Assembly: GCA_949290385.1 (NCBI GenBank)
Contig: CASERY010000150.1
Location: forward strand, 1-44,538
From: an uncultured bacterium
GTDB lineage: Bacteria; Verrucomicrobiota; Lentisphaeria; Victivallales; UBA1829
Length of the DNA stretch: 44,538 nucleotides
Direction of reading: 5' to 3'
Part shown: piece by piece, positions 35,484 through 44,538 of the stretch
How the letters are laid out: each line of letters begins with the position of its first letter
How positions within the stretch are numbered: the first letter of the stretch is position 1
Position numbers and translations under genes: made by a program
Notes under the pieces: model-generated
The model's input: only the letters and a program-made list of their open reading frames with translations
Told to the model about the DNA's origin: nothing
Databases searched by the model: none

Positions 35484-37484
35484 ATGACTGATAATACCCC
35501 CATACAAAAAAATTTGCTGACGCGTTTGGCAGAAGCTCTTGCAGCACTGCTGATTTTTCTTCTTCCCGTTAAAATGGCTCTAATGGTTTCTATTCCGGAA
35601 ATGCCCATGGACTATCCATACGACTTCTGGAGCATTGTTCTAATCAACTGGCCTATGCCTGTCTTTGCAGTTCTCAGCGGTCTGCTGCTTTTGCTGACGC
35701 TGGCGGCCGGATGGACTGAAGATATATTCAGAAGAAATCAAAATCATTTATGTACAGAGCAGGAGAGAAAAAGGTTTTTCCCATGGATGAACCTTTATGG
35801 AGGTGTCTGGATTCTGGCAGGTTTGGTTTCCTTCCTGGGAATGATTAATGCTTCATGCCGGGAATATGCGGATCAGATGATTTACTATACTTTTGGAGTG
35901 ATATCCTTCACCCTTTCTGCAGGCATGCTCTTAAAGCGCAATCCACGAATTGTGAAAGTGTTTACCGGAGCAGTGCTGGCCGGGCTGGTTCTTGCAGTGC
36001 TTGTAGGTATAGATCAGTATTTTTTCGGTTTTCAGGAGCTGGAAAATTATTTGAAAGAACAGGCTGCTGAGGCCGGAGTTGATCAGATTAATGGGAAACT
36101 GCAAATCAACCTGGATGAAAAACGCATTACATCAAATTTTGCCATTTCCAATATCTTTGGCGGTTATCTGGCGGCTCTGATGCCTTTGCTGGCTGCAGTT
36201 ATCTGGAGGTTTGCATCAGAACGAGTCCAGCCGTAGAAGGTTTCCCGTTGGGTTTTAACGCTTCCTGTGATGATGGTATGTGTTTTTGTACTGGTTAAAA
36301 CGGGCAGCCGCGGAGCCTTTTTTGCGATGATTGCAGGTGGACTGGCAGCATGTTTCATGCTGGTTTCCAGCTGGAAAGGCAGGATCGGCATGATTGCAGG
36401 TGGACTGGCAGGTTTTGGTTTTTTTGCAGCAGTTGTTGCCATGGGCAGAGGTTTTACATCCATGCAGTTCCGAATGGATTATTACTGGGCGGCATTCCGG
36501 ATGATGCTGCGTCATCCGTTTGCAGGGACCGGGTGGGGGGATTTCTTTCATGACTATCTGGGAATGAAGCTGCTGCATAACAGTGAAGCTCCCCATAGCG
36601 CCCACAACATGCTTCTTTTATTCGGAGCCCAGACAGGAATTGCAGGGTTTCTGATTGTAACGGCGGCTCTGCTGATTCCATGGATCGGCGGTTTGAGTCT
36701 TATTATAAAACTGCGCAATGACGGAAAATCCATTTGGAAGGAAAATGACGGAATTTTCATACTGGCAATTCTGCTGGGATGTCTGATTTTCGGAATGGAT
36801 TCACTTCTGGAAATCAGCTATGAATGTCCGGCTTTTATCTGTATATGGAATGTGCTTGCTTTAATTCTGCTGCAAAAAACAGAGGAAGTGTCTGAAATAA
36901 GAATGACGGATCATAATCAAAGTCTTCCGTCAAATTCCTCTGGAAAGCCTTCAGAATGCTTCTGCCGCAGTCTGAAAAAAATGGCGGGTGTTCTCTTAAC
37001 TGTGGTTGCGGTTTTTACAGTTTGGGATGGATGGCGCATGGGGATCCGGGAAGCCCGTTTGGCAGATTTGAGCAATGCCGTTCATGCTGGACTCATGCAG
37101 GCATCTCAGGGGAAAACAGCTGCAAACGGATTATCTTCCCCTGCCCTGTCTGGAACTGGCATTGGAGGGGTATCGCCCGCAAGCATACAAAAATTATTGA
37201 GACTTGCTTTGGAAGCGGGATAGGAATCTCCTTTCCCGTACGCGGAAGCTGCCAGATATTTTGCAGCGGTGGGAATGCTGGATCAGGCGGAAGAATGTAT
37301 TGAAAAGGCTATTGCCAGAGCTGAGCTGCGTCCGGGATTTTATCTTTTCCGTGCAAGACTGCATTACAGAAGAAGCGGAAAAACTGCCGATGCCCAGGAG
37401 GATCTGGCCAAAATTCGTGCTCTCTGTCCCACAAACTATGAATACGATGTGCCGGATGAAGAACTTTTGACGGGAAGAAAATAA
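35484..37484 (+). CDS. O-antigen ligase/polymerase-like membrane protein with TPR-like tail, two in-frame TAGs
   Basis: Read with TAG as sense, 666 aa ending in TAA. About ten hydrophobic segments carry the Wzy/WaaL pattern: TSNFAISNIFGGYLAALMPLL, LVKTGSRGAFFAMIAGG (the conserved SRG/A motif) and MLRHPFAGTGWGDFFHDYL with SAHNMLLLFGAQTGIAGF (G-x-G-x-x-x-F and H-N-x-x-L). TAG 36234-36236 (codon 251) lies in a cytoplasmic-type loop, SERVQP-TAG-KVSRWVLTLP, and TAG 37221-37223 (codon 580) in the soluble tail, LEAG-TAG-ESPFPYAEAARYF. The tail that follows (GMLDQAEECIEKAIARAELRPGFY...) is TPR-like, as in many bacterial O-antigen ligase-like proteins. Likely role: ligation or polymerisation of surface polysaccharide. 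Confidence 0.85.
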
Positions 37485-37676
37485 GCATGTTATTTCATAT
37501 TATCTTTGGATATGTGTTTTTGACGGATTAAGACAACAAATTGAAAAATCAGGAATTTATCTTTAAAAAATTGAAATGACGAAGAAATGACGATTGCATT
37601 TTCCATTTCCCGGATGTATCTTACAACTGCCGGGAAGGGATCCCGGAACCCAGGAGATATGGGTGAATGATCTGGA

Positions 37677-38681
37677 ATGAAAGCAAGTTGTTTTATGATG
37701 AAAAATAAGGAAGCTGATTTTTCCGGACTGGAAGAAAATCTGCGCTGCACTTCCCTGCAGGATTTAATCCCTGCAGGAATAACGGATGTTTCCCTGGCTG
37801 TCGGTGTTTTTGACGGTGTTCACAAGGGGCATCAGAAACTTCTGAAAACTTTGATGGCTCAGGCGGAACAATACGGTTCTTCTCCGGTGGCCATGACTTT
37901 TTATCCGCATCCAAGGCAGGTCCTGGATCCGGAGCATTCTCCGGAGCTGCTGCTGCCTCCGGCAGAAAAAAACAGACTTCTTCATGCCTATGGCGCAAAA
38001 GCTGTTATTACAGTTCCGTTTACGAAAGAATTTGCAAAGCTGAGCCCTGAAGAATTTGCAGATCTGTGCATCCATAAATCCGGTCCACGCATTCGGAGCC
38101 TCTGTGTCGGCTCCAACTGGCATTTCGGTGCGGGAGGGAAGGGCAATACCGTTTTACTGAAAGAGATTGCTGAAAAAGAAGGCTTTCATTTTGAGGCAGT
38201 TCCGGAACTAAAGATAAACGGGGAGACCGTCAGCAGTACATCCATTAGAAAAGCTGTGCGGGAAGGGGATCTGCAACGGGCAGCCGCGCTTCTTGGACGA
38301 ACCTATGCACTTTTCGGAACAATTGAACATGGAAGACATGTAGCCGGCCCAAAGCTGGATCATCCGACAGCAAATCTTCAAATGGATTTCGGTGTGCTTC
38401 CTCCATGTGGTGTTTATGCGTGCAGGGCTGTTTATTACGGACATTCTTTTCCGGCAGTCTGTAACATAGGGCGTGCACCAACGTTTCATTCATACGGGGA
38501 TCCGAATCTCATGCGCACGGAAGTGCACCTGCTTTCCGGAGGAACGGATCTTTATGGTGTAAGCATGAAACTTGAACTTGTTCAGCAGATTCGTCCGGAA
38601 AGGAAGTTTGAAAGTCCGGAAGCGTTGAAACGACAAATTTATCTGGATGTCGAACAGGCATCCCAACTTCTGAAAGCATAA
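37677..38681 (+). CDS. ribF: Bifunctional riboflavin kinase/FAD synthetase
   Basis: 334 aa, stop TAA. N-terminal FMN adenylyltransferase domain: VGVFDGVHKGHQKLLKTLMAQ (nucleotidyltransferase HxGH-like), MTFYPHPRQVL, VGSNWHFGAGGKGN and VSSTSIRKAVREGDL. C-terminal flavokinase domain: GTIEHGRHVAGPKLDHPTANLQM, the family GxKLGxPTAN motif, and PCGVYACRA. Converts riboflavin to FMN and FAD. Start ATG 37677 lacks a clear ribosome binding site; ATG 37695 is possible. No FMN riboswitch is seen in the 192-base spacer upstream, which holds a CCGGGA/TCCCGG hairpin. The next gene starts 11 bases after its stop. Confidence 0.94.
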   Translation: MKASCFMMKNKEADFSGLEENLRCTSLQDLIPAGITDVSLAVGVFDGVHKGHQKLLKTLMAQAEQYGSSPVAMTFYPHPRQVLDPEHSPELLLPPAEKNRLLHAYGAKAVITVPFTKEFAKLSPEEFADLCIHKSGPRIRSLCVGSNWHFGAGGKGNTVLLKEIAEKEGFHFEAVPELKINGETVSSTSIRKAVREGDLQRAAALLGRTYALFGTIEHGRHVAGPKLDHPTANLQMDFGVLPPCGVYACRAVYYGHSFPAVCNIGRAPTFHSYGDPNLMRTEVHLLSGGTDLYGVSMKLELVQQIRPERKFESPEALKRQIYLDVEQASQLLKA

Positions 38682-38692
38682 GGAAAATATTC

Positions 38693-39880
38693 ATGGCAAC
38701 CGATCAGAAATACTCTGTTATAGAGCTTGCGGAACTGGTGGGCGTCCCGAGAACTACAATCAACGACTGGTTGAACAAATATGCTCCCTACATTGAATTC
38801 ATGATGCAGGGCAAGAGACGCATCTATACAGAAAATACTCTAAATGTACTGAAAAAAGTTTCAGAACTGCGCAATCAGGGCATTTCTCTTGCAGATATTG
38901 AAACGGAGCTTTCTAAGGAATTTGCAGTTCATCCTCAGCCTCAGACTCAGGAGGATTTGCCAGGAGCCGATTTCGGAGACCCAGGAAATTCTGTAAGAAA
39001 TACAGCTGGAGGTGTTTTCCCGGGCAGAACTGGACATTCTGAAAAAGACGCTTCAAGCAAAAATTCTTCAGATAATAATACTATGGGTCTGGCAGCAGAA
39101 AAGAACGTGGAAACGTCTGGAAATTCTGTCAGAAACAACAATGCAGATTCCATGTCATCGCCCGTGGCATCTGTGGATTATGCTTTGATTTCCAAGCAGA
39201 ATTCTGAGGAAATTGCCCGTGCTGTAGGGGAACGCTTTCAAGCGATGCTGGAGAAAATCGACCGGATGGATCAGGATTCTGCAAGAACTGCAAAGCGTAC
39301 AAAATGTATTCTGATGATTTGTGCGGTTCTGACGCTGGCACTGGTGACGGTATGTGTCTATGCCTATGTGCATGGGAACCGGTCAAGAGAGGAATCTGTG
39401 CGGCAGGGCAAAGTGCTTACAGAAATGAAAAGTGCAATGGATTCCAGAGACCAGACGATTCAAAAGCTGTCAGATACGGCAGATTCTCTGAACCGCCAGA
39501 CAGATGCTCTGAAGGAAAACATCGTCCGTATGGAGGAGAATTATCATAAGTCCCTTGAAGAAAACCGTAAGAACTATGAGGAGAAGCGAGCTGCTGAACT
39601 GAAGCAGCAGAAGGATCTTTTTGACGCAGAAAGGGCTAAAATCCATCAGGAAATGCAGGATCGTGACCGGATTGCCCGGGATCATGAGGCCTATATTGAT
39701 GAACTTCAGACTGAAATTGATACCTTGAGACAAAATGTTTCCAAGGATGTTCTTGAAAAGATTGAGAAGGATAAAATTCTGAAATCTCAAAAAGGACCTG
39801 AGAATCCTGCCGGTCTTCCTGAAAAGACAACGGATCTTGAACAGGTGGAATCGCCTGTGAAAACTGAAAATCTTCCGTAA
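38693..39880 (+). CDS. MerR-like DNA-binding protein with membrane helix and long coiled coil
   Basis: 395 aa, stop TAA, AAGGA before ATG. Residues 1-75 are a MerR-type helix-turn-helix (YSVIELAELVGVPRTTINDW, RRIYTENTLNVLKKVSELRNQGISLADIE). A low-complexity polar linker (about 80-160) follows, then a short helix, one membrane segment around 205-227 (CILMICAVLTLALVTVCVYAYV), then a coiled coil (about 230-370) and a polar tail. With a single helix the DNA-binding domain would face the cytoplasm and the coiled coil the periplasm. Function unknown; membrane tethering of DNA or signal-dependent regulation are options. Ends at a strong terminator. Confidence 0.75.
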   Translation: MATDQKYSVIELAELVGVPRTTINDWLNKYAPYIEFMMQGKRRIYTENTLNVLKKVSELRNQGISLADIETELSKEFAVHPQPQTQEDLPGADFGDPGNSVRNTAGGVFPGRTGHSEKDASSKNSSDNNTMGLAAEKNVETSGNSVRNNNADSMSSPVASVDYALISKQNSEEIARAVGERFQAMLEKIDRMDQDSARTAKRTKCILMICAVLTLALVTVCVYAYVHGNRSREESVRQGKVLTEMKSAMDSRDQTIQKLSDTADSLNRQTDALKENIVRMEENYHKSLEENRKNYEEKRAAELKQQKDLFDAERAKIHQEMQDRDRIARDHEAYIDELQTEIDTLRQNVSKDVLEKIEKDKILKSQKGPENPAGLPEKTTDLEQVESPVKTENLP

Positions 39881-40236
39881 ATCTGGGAAAGCCTGGTATT
39901 ATTTTACAAAGGAATGCAATATAAGAATAAAAGATTAGAATTTTTTTAAGTTGCAGGATTAAACCGGAATAAAAGTTCTTCTTGATGAGAATCCTTATTC
40001 CGGTTTTTTATTTTGAATTTTATTGAAGGGCATAAAGAAAATTTTTCAGAGTGATTCTGAAAACAGTTTTCGTCTTGACAAGAATTCCCTTTTTAAAAGG
40101 AGCTTCCCTGAGTTTAGGAATTGAGCTGAAATGAGACTTCGTACAGTTGAAAAGGTCGATAGAATCTTTGATTTGATAATTAAATCGGGAAAATACAGAC
40201 CGCAGAGTTCCTTCGATGCCGCTTCATTTGGGGGGG
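39881..40236. other. Convergent gap containing one terminator
   Basis: Apart from the terminator at 39961-40009 no feature is seen. A 73-codon minus-strand frame overlapping the end of the next gene has no ribosome binding site and no recognisable motif. Confidence 0.4.
39961..40009 (+). terminator. Rho-independent terminator after the MerR-like gene
   Basis: Perfect 12-bp stem, AAACCGGAATAA (39961-39972) with TTATTCCGGTTT (39995-40006), 22-nt loop, ending in a T-run. Confidence 0.85.
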
Positions 40237-41754
40237 TTATTTGGAGGATGAAAAGGGGGCCTTGCATTTCCAGAGATTTTCAATAACCATTTGAACGGCT
40301 TTTTTCTGAATGGCATTTTCCGGACTTAAAATATGTCTTGCAGCAAAGAAAAAGGAGCCACGAATTTCCGGATGCAGCATATTGTACTTCAACTGGCTGG
40401 CTAGTTCTCCGGGATTCTGCCAATGTCCGTCGGTACCCTCTTTATAAATGCTGTGGCCGATATAAAGGTCTACAGATGTTCCTTTCACCTGATCTGCCCA
40501 CCAGTCTGCAAGCGCGGCGTAAGGAGCTGTTTCATGTCCGAAAGCCCAGTAGAGCTGGGGGACAATGTAATCTACCCAGCCCTCTTTGATCCATTTACGT
40601 GAATCGGCATAAATGGCATAATATGACTGCATTCCGGAAGTCAGGGATCCTGACGGATGCGACTGAACTGCTTGTGTGGAAGAAGATTTCTGATTTTTCC
40701 CCTTTGAATTTGGGAGCGGACGGTTGGCCCAGATCCCGAACGGACTTATGCCAAAACGAATTTGTGTTTTCTTTTTCTGACTGTACAGACGGACAAGTGA
40801 ATGGATAATCTGAATCTGTGAATTGACATTGTTTCTGCGCCAGTCATCTATGCTGGAAAAACTTTTGCCATAGCGTCTGTAGGTTGCAAGGTCTGCATCG
40901 CCAATGCCGCTGTAGGGATAAAAGTAATCATCCAGATGAACTGCGTCAATCTGATAGTTCTCCAGGACTTCCCGAATGGTGTCGCAAAGAAACATCTTGA
41001 CTTTAGGGTGTCCGGGATCCAGCATGAGCAGACGCTTGCCGTCCTTCTGTGGGACTGTCAGTACGCATTCCGGATTCTTAACTGCAAAATTTTCCGGAGA
41101 AAGCGATGCCAGATATTGCTGTTTTGTCAGCTTTGTCCCATTATTGATGCGGTAAGGGTTGAACCATGCGTGGAACTCCATGCCGAACCGATGTGTTTCA
41201 GAAATCATAAATGCTAGAGGATCAAAGTTTTTATCTGAAAAACCAACCCCTTCTCTTCCCGTGAGATAACGGGAATATGGATTTAGTTTTGACGGATAAA
41301 AGGCGTCATTTAATGGACGAATTTGAAAAATGACGATATTGAACCCGGCATTTTTGATTTGACGCATCATTCGGGAATATTGATTTTTAAATTCTGCAGA
41401 GGTCCGGGTTTTGGGGAAATCCAGGTTCTCTATAGTGGCGATCCAGATTCCCCGTGCCTCCTTGCGTTTCGGCAGATATTGTTTGGGGATATAAACACGG
41501 CTGGAGGAACGGGTTCCCGCATAACGGACAGGCGCTTTCCGAACCCTGTCCCAGACAAGTTCCTATCCTCCTCCGGATCCGGCGGCGCCTGAAGCAGCAG
41601 AAGAAGAAAAAGAAAACATGAAAGTAATCAGAAAAAGGGCTGTGCAGAAACAGTGAGACAGAATGCTGCAGTTACTACGGTCCGTCCGTACTTTCTGCCG
41701 GATGCTGCCGTTTCGGTGGAAAAGTGAGGAAGTAAACAGAAAGAAAGATTTCAT
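40237..41754 (-). CDS. Family-10-like glycoside hydrolase (YngK/DUF4015-like), one in-frame TAG
   Basis: 505 aa, stop TAA. Catalytic-domain hallmarks follow the TAG: EARGIWIATIENLDFPKTRT, KNAGFNIVIFQIRPLNDAFY, LEFHAWFNPYRIN-type sequence (here MEFHAWFNPYRIN), VHLDDYFYPY, FGISPFGIWANRP and YIVPQLYWAFGH. The N-terminus has a hydrophobic segment (CFCTALFLITFMFSFSSSAA), so it is probably exported. TAG at 41563-41565 (codon 64, GSGGG-TAG-ELVWDRVRKAPVRYAGTR) lies in the linker before the barrel. ATG 41754 overlaps the stop of the upstream hydrolase by ATGA; if the TAG were a stop the signal segment would be a free 63-residue peptide. Substrate unknown, probably an amino-sugar glycan by family. Confidence 0.88.
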
Positions 41755-43505
41755 TGTTCAGAACAATCCGCTAAAAAGGCTGCAAGCACCAGGAATACAC
41801 TGGCTGACCAGGATAGTGTACGGTCCTGCAGCCCTTCTCCGGTTAATGCATTGAAGTTTTCACTGAATCCGTGTTGTGCGCACATATCGCAGTAACGGCG
41901 GGCAATTTCACAGGCGAATTCCTTTTCTCCGCTGTCCAGGAGTCCGCTGAAGATCAGGAGGGTAGGGGGAGCCCAGACGGGACCGCGCCAATAGCCGTCC
42001 GGCTTGTAGAAAGGACTGGATGGCTATTCAGAGGCAAAACCATGGCTTGTAAGAAAGCGGTTTGGATCTTTGAGTGTCCGGATCATTTCTGCACGCATGG
42101 CAGCAGGAAGACGTTTTGCTGCCACAAGAGATAAATAAGGAATAAGACTGTCGCCTTTCTGATGGATAAATCCGGACTGTGGACTGAACGCCAGGAACTC
42201 TCCTTTTCTATACATTTCTGAAGACAACTGACGTACAAGACGGTCACAGGCCATCTGCCACTCAAGGGCTTTGGACGGCTGACAGGATGCTTCTGCAATA
42301 TCAGCCAGAAATCCTGTCTGATAAATAAGATAGCCGAGCAGTTCCGGCGAGGAGAGGGGCGGCTGCTGAATAAACCAGCTGCTGTTGTCCAGTCCGGAGT
42401 CGTTGCCGTGATAGTACAGGGGATAGCCCGTATGATCCGGGTCTCTGACATCCAGCCAGAAGCGAGTCCATTTTTCAAGGATTCGAAAGACAGGAGTCAG
42501 CCGTTCTCCTGCCGTGAAAAATTCCGGATTCCGGTAACACATTTGTGCATATGCCCATCCATGGACAGGCGGTTTGGTGAAGACCCGCATCTTGATTTCG
42601 CCGGAAATCAGGTCTGGAAGACATCCCTGTCTGTCCATCTGGTCCATGATCACCATAAACTGATCGTAGGCCATTTCCGGATGGGATTCCGCCAGCGCTA
42701 TTGCATTGAAACAGTGATCCCATGCCCAGATTCCGCTCATGAAATATTTGGATACAAGCATGGCTCTGCGCTTTACGTATCCCCAGGGAGATACAAAAAA
42801 AGACCAGTTCATGAAAGCCGCTTTTACCATGGCATCATGCCAACAGGGGGGACAGCGGAAGCCGGAAAGAAATGTTTCAAATTCCTGTCGGGTCTCTGCT
42901 TCTATTTCGTCAAAATCACGCCATTTCCGGTCCAGGGGCCATTCTTCCTGGGATTCCAGAATGACGCCTGCAGCCATTTCCAGGTTATTCGGCATAAAAT
43001 CCAGGGTAAATCCGCCGGAGTCTGTTCCATTCCAGCGTGAATGGAGTTGCATACGACCTGATTCGAGTTTAAAATGATAGAAGAAATTGTGATAGTTTCC
43101 CCCTTGGATTGCAATAGAGCGCACCCGGTCCGGCCGGACTTGAAGAGCAATCAGTCCTTTCGTCAAATCCGGAATTTGACGAAAGCGGATTCCAAGATCA
43201 GGTGATTGAAAACGGACAGAATCATTTCCGTCAAAAATAAAACGGACTGAACGAGAATGACATGTGCTGCCTGTAAGGCAGGAAGCTGTAAAGCGCCATT
43301 GAACATCTTCAAGGACATTCCCATCTTTATCCAGAAGCTCCACCGCGTAGAGAGGCATCAGATTACAGGTAACACGCACATTCCGCAGAAAAAGAAGCGG
43401 TTTTTCAAGCTGGGGAAACTGCTTCTTCGAAAAAATGGAAAAGCACATCCAGGATCCGGAACGGCTGAATGGAATTTCTTCAGGATTCATAAGAAAATCC
43501 GTCAT
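41751..43505 (-). CDS. (alpha/alpha)6-barrel glycosidase, GH63/GH37-like, one in-frame TAG
   Basis: 584 aa, stop TGA. Beta-rich N-terminal domain, then FMSGIWAWDHCFNAIALAESHPEMA (catalytic Trp-Asp-His region), QMDRQGCLPDLIS, WAYAQMCYRN, YYHGNDSGLDNSSWF (family motif with likely acid Asp), and RYCDMCAQHGFSEN. TAG at 42024-42026 (codon 494) sits in GFASE-TAG-PSSPFYKPDGYWRGPVWAP: the sequence after it is the highly conserved YWRGPVW motif and the closing WSASVFLVLAAF helix, without which the barrel would lack its last helices. ATG 43505 has AGGAG ten bases upstream. The TGA overlaps the next gene's ATG. Likely alpha-glucosidase or mannosylglycerate-type hydrolase, cytoplasmic. Confidence 0.88.
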
Positions 43506-44256
43506 GGTATTGTAACTCCTGTTTGAATAATTTAATCTTTGCACAAGTTTTTCTTGTCACGTCTTTCACGATTCTAAGAAGCATCGAATAATGTGCAAAA
43601 ATATGAAAATGCCGGATGTAGTCATCCAACATAAACTTACAGTATATTGCATTTCATCCCGGCAGAACTTCGTCAGTTAAAATAGAGAAAAACATCCCTG
43701 TTCTGTTCGGATAAGTTTCACGTCTCTTACAGAAAAAAACTATCAGGAACGTTGCTGTACCGGCCAATCAATATAAAATAAATTTTTCAATGAAACCTGA
43801 TGCAGAGATACAGCGGATGTTTTCCTGAAAATGTTCTTTCTAATCAGATACTCCGCTATCTATGCAAAACAGTGTCTGAGTGCCACAAGAATAACAGAAT
43901 ACAGAAATAGATAGACAAAATCCGTCAATGTCCTGCTGAAGGACTAACTATGATCTGCGGGGCTGCAGGAAAGATAGTCTATCTTTAGAATTTTTTGAGA
44001 AGTCGTATGATTCCTCAAACATCTTGCTTAGGACTTCATAACCTTTAGCCCGTTTTGTTTTATGTGATTTATAGACTTACTCCAAATTGTTGCTTTTCGC
44101 TGTTGCAAAGACTCAGCAGAATCCAAAGAAGAACAAACTTGGAATTCTCTGTTTTTCAACATTATGAATGTTGTCCGAATTCACCTGGGAGAATGTATAG
44201 AACATCCTGAAGCACTGCCCATTTCACAGAAAATATCAAATCCTTTATTCCTCCAG
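43506..44256. other. Large intergenic gap
   Basis: About 750 bases without a credible gene on either strand. Contains short hairpins only: GTCC/GGAC (about 43929-43943), AAAGATA/TATCTTT (43970-43986) followed at a distance by six T in plus sense, and AACATT/AATGTT near 44158-44172. A small RNA is possible but unsupported. No tRNA cloverleaf found. Confidence 0.4.
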
Positions 44257-44538
44257 TCAGGCCTTCTTTCCTACAATTTTTTCCGCTTCTGCAGCAAGTT
44301 TCTTCAACGTGGAAGGCAGATCCTTGAACGCCTTGGCATGATCAGGAGCCAGCTTTTTAAGCGGGGTCTTGTAAAATTCATCCTGAATGGCTTTTGCCTT
44401 GTCATCAAAATCCTGTGGGCGTTCCCAGGGAGCATGATCATCCGCCTTGATTTTTGTGGAAACCCAGTCCGCATAGACTTTCATTTCCTTCAGATAAATG
44501 CCGCTGAAAAGCTCACTGATGTAGGAGCGACAATAGGA
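44257..44538 (-). CDS. C-terminal part of an unrecognised protein, 5' end off window
   Basis: The frame is open to the window edge and ends at TGA. About 93 residues are visible: SYCRSYISELFSGIYLKEMK, then a Lys- and Asp-rich helical tail (DHAPWERPQDFDDKAKAIQD, KKLAPDHAKAFKDLPSTLKK) ending IVGKKA. No family recognised. The internal ATG 44484 is probably not the start because coding continues upstream. Confidence 0.6.
   Translation of the reverse strand, partial: SYCRSYISELFSGIYLKEMKVYADWVSTKIKADDHAPWERPQDFDDKAKAIQDEFYKTPLKKLAPDHAKAFKDLPSTLKKLAAEAEKIVGKKA

Noticed and set aside
37485..37676. FMN riboswitch before ribF
   Set aside because: None of the conserved FMN-aptamer sequence is present and the spacer is short; only a simple CCGGGA/TCCCGG hairpin is seen.
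975..42026. Pseudogenisation or sequencing errors as explanation for the 18 in-frame TAGs
   Set aside because: Only TAG is affected, no TAA or TGA or frameshift accompanies it, essential genes are hit, and gene ends and overlaps are intact. Kept as the null hypothesis to test.
975..42026. Pyrrolysine insertion at TAG
   Set aside because: Pyrrolysine occurs mainly in methylamine methyltransferases; here TAG is scattered in many housekeeping genes at mostly unconserved positions. No pyl genes are in the window, though they could be elsewhere.
43506..44256. CRISPR array, IS element or tRNA in the large terminal gap
   Set aside because: No repeated units, terminal inverted repeats, transposase frame or cloverleaf could be found on either strand.
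1514..44259. UGA reassignment in addition to UAG
   Set aside because: TGA ends many complete genes at family-typical lengths and forms the ATGA overlaps; no conserved gene contains an internal TGA.

Overview
The window looks like chromosome from a Gram-negative bacterium rich in carbohydrate-active enzymes. It has lipid A biosynthesis (lpxA), a heptose-phosphate isomerase-like gene, an O-antigen ligase-like protein, RNase Y, GntR/LacI hybrid regulation and many glycoside hydrolases. That set fits the Lentisphaerota/Victivallales part of the PVC group, but no marker gene here proves it. I see no phage, insertion sequence, CRISPR array, rRNA gene or convincing tRNA gene.

The outstanding observation is that UAG appears to be a sense codon. 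Thirteen otherwise normal genes each contain one or two in-frame TAG codons, 18 in total: comM, rny, a GntR/LacI regulator, an amino-acid ABC permease, recF, uppS, cdsA, a lexA-like gene, a lipoprotein, lpxA, an O-antigen ligase/TPR protein, a family-10-like glycoside hydrolase and a GH63/GH37-like hydrolase. In nearly all of them homologous or gene-typical sequence continues on both sides of the TAG and ends at the expected length. All 31 main genes whose 3' end I could locate stop at TAA (18) or TGA (13); none stops at TAG, and no TAA or TGA falls inside a conserved gene. Glutamine is my leading guess for the residue, from the RNase Y, RecF, LpxA and lipoprotein contexts and because CAG to TAG is one transition. 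Tyrosine, tryptophan or another residue is not excluded. The decoding tRNA and the release-factor genes are not in the window. Genes below are annotated through TAG.

Layout. 1-6190 (minus strand): comM (3' end off the window), an oppF/dppF-type ATPase, an HD-domain protein, RNase Y, 5-formyl-THF cyclo-ligase and a 41-residue ORF overlapping it. 6191-7755: sparse region with small ORFs and a 100-nt nested hairpin. 7756-13806 (plus): a sugar-salvage cluster with a GntR/LacI regulator, a ROK-type protein, a sugar nucleotidyltransferase, a NahK-like kinase and an NDP-sugar epimerase, closed by a strong terminator. 14107-16623 (minus): polar amino-acid ABC importer (binding protein, permease, ATPase). 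16983-20820 (minus): thiI, recF, dnaN. 21056-25368 (plus): gmhA-like, uppS, cdsA and a clan GH-A hydrolase. 25809-26420 (minus): a LexA-like repressor that seems unable to self-cleave. 27026-33808 (minus): a giant glycogen-debranching-type enzyme, a lipoprotein hidden by two TAGs, a small membrane protein, and lpxA. 34337-39880 (plus): xer recombinase, O-antigen ligase/TPR protein, ribF, and a MerR-like membrane coiled-coil protein. 40237-43505 (minus): two glycoside hydrolases joined by an ATGA overlap. 44257-end (minus): the 3' part of an unrecognised gene.

Two of the operon junctions (permease/ATPase at 14873-14880, and the two hydrolases at 41751-41754) show normal start/stop overlaps only if TAG is read through. 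This is independent support for reassignment over decay.
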